From: Plantago major
Lineage: Eukaryota > Streptophyta > Magnoliopsida > Lamiales > Plantaginaceae
Reading direction: 5' to 3'
Assembly: GCA_026545765.1 (NCBI GenBank)
Contig: CM048844.1
Location: forward strand, 1,240,001 to 1,304,000
Length of the DNA: 64,000 bases
The translations under genes and the position numbers were made by a program. The notes beneath the pieces were generated by a model, which had not been told where the DNA came from, ran no database searches, and was given only the letters and a program-made list of their open reading frames with translations. Below, one piece after another: positions 55,845 through 64,000 of the stretch (position 1 is its first letter; every line of letters starts with the position of its first letter).

Positions 55845-57564
55845 ATTCTCCTCCCTCCTTCGCTCCGTTCTATCTCGCCTGGGAGGCTCATCCGCATAGA
55901 CATGTTTACTTTAATTTGCCATCTCTTACTAGGTGCTCAACCTCTGTTTTCAACTGAATGCAATCAACTGAATGCAATCTTCGGTCTCGTGTCCGCGACA
56001 CCTGTGGAATTCGCAGTTGCCCTTTGCATTCTTACTCTTACGGTTGTTGTAAGAGGGCTTCGGCCACTGGACGTCTAGCTTTTTCTAAATGATAGTCACC
56101 AAGATGTCGGATCTCGGCCTATTTAGACGGGTATAGTCCGCGTATCTCCTCGTGGACTTCTCTCTGTGGAAACCTCTATCCCTGTGATCCTTTCTCGAGT
56201 CAAACTTTCTCGGGCGTTGGTCTGGCTTCACCGGATCCTTTCCTTTCTTGGAACTAGCCCTTACTGGAACGTTCCTCCTGTACTCTTCTCCATACATCAC
56301 TTCTTCACAGATGTCATCTAAATGTTTTTCACTCCTCACTTCCTGGCTTGAGAGTTTTCTTCGAAGTTCTGGGTTGAAAGTATTAGCATACAGGTGTCGG
56401 ACCCGTTCCTTAATACTGTGTGACTCAACTCGAAGAACTTCCGTGTGAAAGCAATCTAGGAAGGTCCTTAGATCCTCTTGCTCTCGCTATATAACTTCCG
56501 CTAGATGTTCTACGGTACGCTTTCTCCTCTTCGATTTCCCAAATTGCGCTAAGAACTTGGAAGAAAGGTCCGCGTATGACTTGATCGATTTGTTTGACAA
56601 AGCGGTGTACCAATCCATGGCCGTTTCGAATAGAGTGGATGAGAATGTAAGAGCTTTCGTGTTGTCTCTCATGCCCTTGGAATCCATCTTGCTGTTATAC
56701 CTTGTCAGATGACCAACGGGACAGCTATCCCCATATTAGTATTCCAAATTTGGGATCACTTGATCCGAGTTTCGATTTCTTTCTTTTTCTCTCATGATGT
56801 TGTCATACGAGGATTGATTGCACTAGTAGTTATCTGCTCGTGGTCTTTCACCAGGCATCTGAGATTCAGAATCTGGGCCTCTAGAGCCTTCTGCTGAGCA
56901 TAGATCTCGTCAGCAGTCATGATCTCTCCTGTCCTCGGATGAATAGCTACATCCGCAGGGAGTTCATTTATTCGGACCACCGGAATAGTTTCTGCTACTT
57001 GATCTCTGTCTCTTGGAAGTGCTTGTTGCGGAACTTCTAGATATCTATTATTCCTATCTTGACACTCTATTCTTCCGTGTTGGCTTCCCTCACCTCGGAC
57101 TTGAGAAGCTGACGCCCGCCGATCCAGAAGATCTCGCAAATCTTCCTGAGGTGGCTGATCCCCTAATCTCTACTGAATCGGGCGTTGCCTATTCCTGGAT
57201 AAGGCAGGCTCTGCCTGAGGAGGAGTGACCACTGGCGGAGGAGCATTGTTGGACCCCAAGCACCCTTGAATGATTGTGGGCAACCTATCGAACTGCGTCT
57301 CGCTTAGTCCGAGATCATTAGTGCGGACAGTGCGACCATCAGGCATAGTGAATTGTTGGCCTACTGCAGGGCCTTGAGCTTCTCCGGAGAAGCTTGTACG
57401 GCCCCTTCATCCGAGGACGGGCTGTCCGTGCGTCCTTCACTCGTATATCTTCTTCCGGCCGCAGCGGCTCGGCGTCCCCGGGTGGGCGGACGTCCTCATG
57501 GGCGTGGTGGTGGAGTTCCCACTCCGGCTGCACCAGCCCGCGTTGTTCGTCTCGTTCTTGCCAT
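55845..57564 (-). pseudogene. gypsy gag, frameshifted and with stops
   Basis: It starts at about 57564 (MARTRRTTRAGAAG), with stops soon after. The middle holds EIMTADEIYAQQKALEAQI. The core gag domain reads TFSSTLFETAMDWYTALSNK, SYADLSSKFLAQFGKSKR and EQEDLRTFLDCFHTEVLRVE. A Lys/Arg-rich stretch follows, then CEFHRCRGHETEDCIQLKTE, a zinc knuckle remnant. Several single-base stops and shifts interrupt it. The product would be the capsid-nucleocapsid protein. Confidence 0.8.
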
Positions 57565-57600
57565 CGGCTCAATCAGAACACGAAAACCTCTTGTTGGATT

Positions 57601-57616
57601 CCCACAGACGGCGCCA
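57601..57616 (-). promoter_or_regulatory. primer-binding site of the Tat-type element
   Basis: The minus strand reads TGGCGCCGTCTGTGGG, three bases inside the LTR end. This primer site is usual for Tat-lineage gypsy elements. Confidence 0.85.
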
Positions 57617-57619
57617 AAA

Positions 57620-58457
57620 TGTTAAGGGGTAAAACCTCGAACACTAACTGACTAAGCTATTCTGAACTGACTGTCAGGTCCGCCTCTACTTGAAGTCCGA
57701 GCGGTACTTGTCCGAGCTAGAGCACTGAAAGGACTAAGTGGGGGGGTTAGAATGGGAGACCCGGATTTCCTATGTCAATCCGGATTTCCTATGTCAATCC
57801 GGTTAGAGACTTTACTCGAAAGAGAGTTGGAAGCTCCCAATGTACTAGTTATGAGGAAGGTATTATGTCCAAGAAGACTTACCTTAAGGTCTTGGACCTT
57901 AAGCCATATTTATAGTTATCTTGTACTTATGAAGAGGTTCACAAGATGATGCCAAGTGTATGATTCAGATTTGGACACCAATCTTACTTTAGCCATGGCC
58001 CATTAGTGAACAGTAATCCAATCTTGATTAGTGGGCACAGGAGGGTAGTTGGACCTTTTCCCTCTAAAATCTTGTTCACTTTGTTTGGTCCGTGTTCGTC
58101 ACACGGACAGATCTGTCTGCTTGGTTGATCTGCCCTTGGGTAACTCTGGATGTACGAGCCTAGAGTTTCACGGAAGTATCTCAGTGGTTCTGTTATATAC
58201 GTTTGGTCTTGATGTGATGGTGGCGTCCGAGATTCTCTCGTCTGGTCCGTTTGGCATCTCTGTACTGACGTAGCCAGGTTTAGAGGTCCTTATCCCAGCT
58301 AACTCGGACTAGCTGTAAGGGTGTAGTGACTTTAGCGTACTGGTCGATTCACTTTGGACTGACCATGTGAGGTCGGACCAGTACTGGATTGGCTAATTAA
58401 GCCGTGATGCGCTTTAGGACAGCTACATGGCTTAGCGGATTGGACATGTCCGTAACA
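57620..58457 (-). repeat. 5' LTR of the Tat-type element
   Basis: On the + strand it starts TGTTAAGG and ends GTCCGTAACA, giving the five-base inverted ends TGTTA/TAACA. A TATAAATA box lies at about 57907-57914 on the minus strand. A 21-base direct duplication (GGATTTCCTATGTCAATCCG) is seen at 57762-57803. The other LTR is absent, so the insertion date cannot be read. Confidence 0.85.
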
Positions 58458-58484
58458 AAGATATAAATCCTATTCTACATATTC

Positions 58485-58488
<4 letters not shown>

Positions 58489-58566
<78 letters not shown>
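58489..58566. repeat. (AT)n microsatellite
   Basis: An uninterrupted AT dinucleotide run of about 78 bases. Confidence 0.97.
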
Positions 58567-58572
<6 letters not shown>

Positions 58573-59729
58573 ACGTATCCTAAAACGTCCCCGTATCCTA
58601 ATTTTTTTGATTTTGACGTCCCGACGTATCCGTATCGTATTCGTCCCCGTCCCTGAGCTTCCTAGATAAACAGTCTCTTGATAAGTGATAAATAGATCAA
58701 CATCGACTTTCTGTTTATGTGGATATGTTGTTGGAGGGGATTATTGCTCCTAGCCGCAAAATGTATATTGTTACTATAAGAACCAGTCTAAGAAACCCAT
58801 TAATATTAGACCCATATAAATTGCTCCCAGCCCCATTATTGGACAATTGTAACCCTCATCCTTTTTAAATGACTTGGTATTAAATTAAACAATAAATTGA
58901 CCAATTCCATAATTATAACATTTGAAAAGAATTCATCTATCATCAACTCATAACTGAAATTTTCTCTCTATCGTCTTGATCGGCACTTGAAGTGTTGTAA
59001 CATCCATTGGTAACAAAATGAAATTGTTGTACCAAAATGAAATTGTTGTACCATCATTTGGTTCCGAGAGATGATGAACCAACATATGAATTTGGTACCA
59101 ACATATGGTACAAAAAATTCATTTTGTTATCAATAGATGGTACAACAGTTGAAATCATTAAGTCATTGGACGTGGAGAAAAGTAAGCAACAATGACGGAA
59201 GTAAAGAAGATATCAAAAAAAAAAAAAAATGTCTTGGTGTAGAAAAGGTTAATAGACAAAATTAATTGCCATGATTTTAAAAAACGTTACAATCATTAAT
59301 AACTTTACTACTTTAAATTAGAAGGGTAGGAAAGAGATAAAACTAATACATAAAATTAAAAAGGGTTGATAGCTATTTGTGTCCCATATTATGGAGCTCA
59401 AAGATTTTTCCCTTGTTGGAAAGGATCTTCTGAATTCAAGCATGGTGGGTCAAGTTGTATAGAGGTTGCATTTGCAAATGATCTACCTCTACTTTGGTGT
59501 TTGGTTTTGCTACTTTGCATTTGCTTTTCTTAAATTAAGCAGTTATAAGCCGATGTAAGTTCAAAGCTTCAGAGTACGTGTTTTTGGTGCTTAGAGCACC
59601 ATCAAAATAGGAAAACTTAAATATAATATGGTATATTATTAAGTGTTTTTTTACTATTTTAACCAAATAATAAAAAATTGACTGAGTATGCTTTTTAGTG
59701 TACCGGAAATCTTGTGGGAAAAGCATACA

Positions 59730-60128
59730 CAACCTGAGTTCCTACTGGACTACTGTCCCAAGACTGTTTTCATATATACAGTTGAACGAGAGCTACAAAT
59801 TGTCAATCCTGATGGAAATCCTATCTAGAGCAGTGGGGATAATGGTTTACGAAGTGTTCTCAAAGCTGTGAAAACATGAGTTCTGTCAATTATGTTGTTA
59901 ACATAACCCCTACTTTAAAATTTGTCTATATAATTCAATAATAAATTATTGTTGTAAAAAGAGCTTTATCTCCTGTGCACACTCCAGGATTGCTCAAACA
60001 TACTTAATTGACTTGTCCCATGCATAACTAGCATCATTCTCTATGAGATCATTCCCTGGAGGCTGGAAATTGTCAGATGCCACTAACCAAAGAGAGCCAT
60101 TGCTTGCATTTGTTTTAAATAATGGAAG
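59730..60128 (+). pseudogene. two weak exon-like pieces of an unrecognised gene
   Basis: On the + strand 59733-59815 reads QPEFLLDYCPKTVFIYTVER and ELQIVNPDGNPI, then TAG, then SSGDNGLRSVLKAVKT. At about 60040-60125 the frame reads SMRSFPGGWKLSDATNQREP and LLAFVLNNGS. The composition is protein-like and unlike the surrounding DNA. The second piece ends where the gypsy LTR begins at 60130. I do not recognise the family, and the opposite strand of the second piece is also open. Treat as a hint only. Confidence 0.22.
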
Positions 60129-60470
60129 TTGATATGTATAAATAAGTCCGACCTAAGGATTGGCGGATTAAGTCGACTTAAGTACGTTCTGAGATTTAAT
60201 GTCCTACCCCGAATCCCAAAGGAGGTCCGAACCCGGGTTTAAAATGAGTCCGACTCCACTAAAGTCAAGAGGCCGACCCTCTAATACTTCAAACGTTTGG
60301 GCCCGTAACATTTGGGCTACAATCCAAGTCCATCTACTCAATTGGGCCAAGCCCATCTACTCAATTGGGCCAAGCCCATTAAAGGCCCATGAAGCCCATT
60401 TGGTAGCATGGATGAATCCGGAGCGTACACTTGTCGATCATCCGAGCAAGCACTTCATCAAACATTCACC

Positions 60471-60478
60471 TATAAATA
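60471..60478 (+). promoter_or_regulatory. TATA box in the second gypsy LTR
   Basis: TATAAATA in CACCTATAAATACCTCACAC lies 43 bases before the 53-bp array, which would place the array in the transcribed part of the LTR. Confidence 0.6.
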
Positions 60479-60513
60479 CCTCACACTTGCAAGATCAAAG
60501 GAATCGAAAACAA

Positions 60514-60899
60514 ACTTCTACACTCGGATTCCCGAAGTATCGACGGACCCTTCCAAGTAACGACGGACTTCTACACTCGGACTCCCGAAGTACCGACGGA
60601 CCCTTCCAAGGAACGACGGACCTCTACACTCGGACTCCCGAAGTATCGACGGACCCTTCCAAGTAACGACGGACTTCTACACTCGGATTCCCGAAGTAGC
60701 GACGGACCTTCCAAGTAACGACGGACTTCTACACTCGGACTCCCGAAGTACCGACGGACCCTTCCAAGGAACGACGGACCTCTACACTCGGACTCCCGAA
60801 GTACCGACGGACCCTTCCAAGGAACGACGGACCTCTACACTCGGACTCCCGAAGTATCGACGGACCCTTCCAAGGAACGACGGACTTCTACACTCGGAA
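60514..60899 (+). repeat. 53-bp tandem array in the LTR, about 7.3 units
   Basis: Units start AC(T/C)TCTACACTCGGA at 60514, 60567, 60620, 60673, 60725, 60778 and 60831, with a partial unit at 60884. Each contains CCCGAAGTA(T/C)CGACGGACC and CTTCCAAG(T/G)AACGACGG. Variants alternate between units (AGTAACG and AGGAACG). Confidence 0.96.
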
Positions 60900-61188
60900 C
60901 ATCACAACATAATAAGAGATCAACTATCGACTCTTACGATACTTGTACTAAACACTATCAATAAAGATTACCATGTTACTCCCGTGAATGTAGGCACATT
61001 GGCCGAACCACGTAATCCTTGTGTCATTGTCATATTATCATGTTTATATTCGATCCGCTCTATCACGATTTATATGATGGTCTAAACACAAAGACTTAAG
61101 GCGAATCGAACAGTCCTACGACTAAGTGCGATTTACCTCGACTTTAACCTTGGCATTTCGACTTAACCGGATTTACCCTACATCATAT

Positions 61189-61206
61189 TGGCGCCGTATG
61201 TGGGAA
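61189..61206 (+). promoter_or_regulatory. primer-binding site of the second gypsy element
   Basis: TGGCGCCGTATGTGGGAA starts three bases after the LTR end and resembles the TGGCGCCGTCTGTGGG site of the Tat-type element at 57601. Confidence 0.8.
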
Positions 61207-61224
61207 CGGTTAGTACAAAAAGCC

Positions 61225-62944
61225 ATGGCTCCAGCTAGAAGACGTACTAGAAGGACAACTCCAGTAATCTTTAGATCAACAACTTCTGATGTTGGGCCCC
61301 GAAGTCAAGTCCGCAACCGCACCCCCCCGGGAAGTCAATCCTTTCATAGGAAATCAACGGATCAACGAACATGATGGTATGGATGGGCTCAAAGCTTCTC
61401 TTTCCACTACGGAACGACAAATGGGACATCAACGCCCTCCCAATCCACCAACTCCGGCACCCGCAGACACAATGACAGTTATACCTCAGGTCACTGCCGA
61501 CGGTCTACTAGCCGGATACAATGAAGCTCAAATCCAACTTTTGCAAGCCGCCCTGTTACTAAGGACCCAACCTCAATTAGGGCCAGGCACGAACATCCCA
61601 GACAACTCTAACCACGCACCACGAAGAAGCGCTCCCGTATTGCCAACCCAGAATCAACCCCAAGTAATAACAAATCATGTGGTGGAATCCAGGGGACCCC
61701 CGAACTCTCAAAATACCGATCGATCCGAAAGTCTCAGAACTTCAAGTAATAGTGCCCCGGGAGACTTACGAAACATGTTAAATCGTCGGGCTCAGAGAAA
61801 TTTGTATTCGAGAAACAATTGGAGGACAGCTAGAGAGGAGAACATGGGAGTCGATGAGAGAACAGGTCGTGACCCAACTCCTTCTCGAACCACCGCGCGA
61901 AATAGGCAACGTCAAGATGACGGGAGAAGGGACCACAGGGAACAATACGACGAGGAAGATGAAACTCTCAACGGGTACCGGGGCGACACACCACCCCAAA
62001 ACCATCCCCGACATGGACGATTTCGTAATGAAAGAATACAGTCGCCATCCAGAATGACTAGGAATGAGGATTATCGAGACAACACGAGGGGAAGCCGAGA
62101 TAGGGGAAGGGAACATCATCGAAACCAAACCAGGTCAAGATCTCCCAGGACTCACAGAAGGGACAGGCACGTGGATGAAACTGAACAAATTAAAGAACAA
62201 GTTAGGATCCATGAAGCTGCCCTAGAATTGGAACGGTCAAAGCTAGAAACACTTACCCATGCAAGAGATATCATGAAATATGGAAGGAGCCTAAATCCTC
62301 TTTGCCAAGCTATGAGGGACACCGAACTCCCTACGGGGAGGAGTGCCCAAAGTTCTAAGGAAACGTATGAGGGAATCACATGCCCAATATATCACCGAAT
62401 TCGTTTTGAGGCATCCCTGGGAGGCATGGGAGTACCGGACAATGTAAAGGCACAGTTATTTCCCAACACCCTCTACGGACCCGCCATGACTTGGTGGAAG
62501 CACCTCCGGCCCAACACTATAACATCTTGGGACCAGATGATCGCCAAATTCACTCTACGATTTGAGAACTTCCTCGAAACAGCTCGTCCAGTCAACTACC
62601 TGGCAGAAATTGTGCAAAAGGAACATGAAAGCTTGAGATCGTTTGTCAAAAGGTTTGAACAAGCAGTTGTCCTCGTTGAGTCACACCCCATCAAAGATCG
62701 AGTATTCCACATGGGCGAGAACACCAACAACGCTTCATTCCACTACACGATTGTTGATGCAGGAATAACCACCGAACGAGAGTTGAATGAAGTAATCAAA
62801 AAATTCTTGAGCACGCACGAAACCCTTGACAAAATGGTAGTGAGAGCTGAGGTCAAGAAGGCAAAACCAGTACCAGACAACACAAGGTTGGGGAACCAAC
62901 ATTTCGAGCAAAAACGAAAAGGTGATAGAAGAGGAAGGGTTTAG
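61225..62944 (+). CDS. gypsy gag (retrotransposon gag protein), one frameshift
   Basis: It starts at ATG 61225 (MAPARRRTRRTTPVIF). A one-base shift near 61290, in GGGCCCCGAAG, moves it into the long frame that ends at 62944 with 551 residues. The N-terminal half is disordered and rich in Pro, Arg and Asp (RDRGREHHRNQTRSRSPRTH). The gag domain sits in the last third: NTLYGPAMTWWKHLRPNTIT, SWDQMIAKFTLRFENF, NYLAEIVQKEHESLRSFVKR, FEQAVVLVESH. It ends in a basic tail (QHFEQKRKGDRRGRV) without a zinc knuckle. Apart from the early shift the frame is intact. Confidence 0.87.
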
Positions 62945-62948
62945 GAAA

Positions 62949-63140
62949 GAAGAAGAAAAATCTCAAACTCTCTAGGACCCCGAGAGTCCTAGACGACTCT
63001 CTGAGATAAAGAAGAAAAATCTCAAACTCTCTAGGACCCCGAGAGTCCTAGACAACTCCCTGAGATAAAGAAGAAAAATCTCAAACTCTCTAGGACCCCG
63101 AGAGTCCTAGACGACTCCCTGAGATAAAAAAGAAAAATCT
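62949..63140 (+). repeat. 59-bp tandem repeat, about 3.2 units
   Basis: The landmark TCTCAAACTC occurs at 62961, 63020 and 63079, and a fourth unit breaks off at about 63140. Each unit holds the palindrome-like TAGGACCCCGAGAGTCCTAG. Confidence 0.95.
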
Positions 63141-63146
63141 GAAAAA

Positions 63147-63660
63147 TCCGAGCTCCGCCTCATTTTCCAAGAAGGTCAAAAGTCGAGCTCCGCCCCATCC
63201 GTAAAATTCAAGCTCCGCCTCATTTTTCAAGATGGTGAAAAATCCGAGCTCCGCCTCATTTTCCAAGAAGGTCAAAAGCCGAGCTCCGTCCCATCCGTAA
63301 AATTCGAGCTCCACCTCATTTTTCAAGATGGTGAAAAATCCGAGCTCCGCCTCATTTTCCAAGAAGGTCAAAAGTCGAGCTCCGCCCCATCCGTAAAATT
63401 CGAGCTCCGCCTCATTTTTCAAGATGGTGAAAAGTCCGAGCTCCGCCTCATTTTCCAAGAAGGACAAAAGTCGAGCTCCGCCCTATCCGTAAAATTCGAG
63501 CTCCGCCTCATTTTCCAAGAAGGTCAAAAGTCGAGCTCCGCCCCATCCGTAAAATTCGAGCTCCGCCTCATTTTTCAAGATGGTGAAAAGTCCAAGCTCC
63601 GCTTCATTTTTCAAGACGGTGAAATATTCGGGCTCTGCCTAATTTTTCAAGACCGGCAAA
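63147..63660. repeat. 96-bp tandem repeat made of two related half units
   Basis: The landmark ATCCGTAAAATTC occurs at about 63197, 63293, 63389, 63485 and 63545: three spacings of 96 and one of 60. Within each unit CGAGCTCCGCC(T/C)CAT recurs two or three times. Because 96 is a multiple of three, a minus-strand frame (63090-63467) stays open with a 32-residue repeat (FLENEAELGFFTILKNEAEL). Confidence 0.95.
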
Positions 63661-63799
63661 AATTGAGAGTCCAAACTAACTCCTAAAAGGGTGATGTGAA
63701 TAAAACCACCATGGTAAAGGTATTCCGACACCACATAAAAAATGGATACCCAAAGAAAATCCATCTCATCTAGCCTCGGAACCAAAGTGTCTGATGCCT

Positions 63800-64000
63800 C
63801 TGATGGATTCTGAGCTTCAGACGGATTCAAGACGAGCGTCGGATGGATTCTGAGCTTCAGACAGATTCAAGACGACGGATGGATTCTGAGCTTCGGACGA
63901 ATTCAAGACGTCGGACGGATTCCAGGCCTCGGACGGATCCTGGACGTCGGTTGGATTCTGAGCTTCGGACGGATTCAAGACGTCATTGATTGAGCCGACG
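63800..64000 (+). repeat. tandem repeat of 36-40 bases
   Basis: GGATTCTGAGCTTC recurs at 63805, 63845, 63881 and 63953, alternating with (A/C)GGATTCAAGACG. Units vary in length, and one is replaced by CCAGGCCTCGGACGGATCC. It continues to the window end. Confidence 0.88.

Larger units (their letters stand above)
52577..58457 (-). mobile_element. Tat/Retand-type Ty3/gypsy retrotransposon, 3' truncated
   Basis: On the minus strand: 5' LTR (57620-58457), primer site (57601-57616), gag, protease, reverse transcriptase, RNase H, a second RNase H, and only the beginning of integrase. The second, archaeal-type RNase H is the mark of the Tat lineage. The integrase core and 3' LTR are missing at the junction with the SIRE element near 52577. 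Several stops make it inactive. Confidence 0.88.
58458..60129. other. AT-rich intergenic region
   Basis: It begins with an (AT)n run at 58489-58566. A GTATCC-rich segment follows to about 58670 (CGTATCCTAAAACGTCCCCG, CGACGTATCCGTATCG). At about 58980-59160 short words ACCAAAATGAAATTGTTGT and ACCAACATATG recur, in part inverted. No clear gene is present; two weak exon-like pieces at the right end are listed separately. Confidence 0.45.
60130..61185 (+). repeat. 5' LTR of the second gypsy element
   Basis: It starts TGATATGTATAAATAAGTCC and ends CCCTACATCA, so the ends TGAT/ATCA are inverted. The boundary on the left is inferred from these ends. It contains a TATA box at 60471 and the 53-bp array. 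Confidence 0.75.
60130..64000 (+). mobile_element. Ty3/gypsy element with gag and tandem arrays, runs off the window
   Basis: The 5' LTR (60130-61185) is followed by a primer site (61189), a gag and three tandem arrays. In the 1.05 kb after gag there is no protease or polymerase, so this may be a gag-only non-autonomous element. The window ends before the 3' LTR, so pol further right is not excluded. Confidence 0.78.

Noticed and set aside
61778..62128. 116-residue minus frame
   Set aside because: Antisense shadow of the intact gag frame.

Overview
The window looks like a repeat-rich stretch of a eudicot nuclear genome. Genes have GT-AG introns, intergenic DNA is AT-rich, and most of the 64 kb is recognisable plant transposable elements: Ty1/copia, Ty3/gypsy, CACTA, Mutator, Tourist-like MITE and LINE fragments. 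I cannot place the species. No rRNA, tRNA, CRISPR array or bacterial feature was seen.

Layout, left to right. (1) 0.9-3.0 kb: a plant-mobile-domain gene with a frameshift. (2) 2.9-7.0 kb: an inverted fragment of a copia LTR split by two later insertions, a CACTA element with a 3-bp target duplication and a Mutator-like element with a 9-bp duplication that carries a broken GRF zinc-finger gene. (3) 7.0-9.9 kb: decayed ACT-repeat (ACR) and exostosin (GT47) genes and a LINE RNase H remnant. (4) 10-21.5 kb: sequence present only at this locus, including a possible chimeric gene joining a membrane protein to the C-terminal part of nuclear pore anchor NUA/TPR, and a 3' fragment of an aspartyl protease gene. 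(5) 21.5-23.5 kb: a satellite array with a period of about 178 bp. (6) 23.5-27.3 kb: an intact SWEET sugar transporter gene, an RNase H fragment and a Tourist-like MITE. (7) 27.5-33.5 kb: a LINE fragment and a non-autonomous gypsy-type element on the minus strand. (8) 33.5-38.9 kb: a full-length LTR of the same copia family as in (2), followed by a long non-coding interior. (9) 38.9-44.1 kb: a second copy of blocks (3) and (6), without the 13.6 kb that separates them at the first locus, holding a second intact SWEET gene. (10) 44.1-52.6 kb: a SIRE/Maximus-type copia element with a decayed gag-pol, joined abruptly to (11) 52.6-58.5 kb: a minus-strand Tat/Retand-type gypsy element. (12) 60.1 kb to the end: a second gypsy element with an LTR, a gag and several tandem arrays.

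The genes most likely to work are the two SWEET paralogs; each splices into one open frame, of 254 and 253 codons. Nearly every other protein-coding stretch carries frameshifts or stops. No operon-like or defence-like system was found. The most unusual items are the membrane protein-NUA chimera, the nested CACTA/Mutator insertions, the satellite that abuts a segmental duplication, and the arrays in the gag-only gypsy element.
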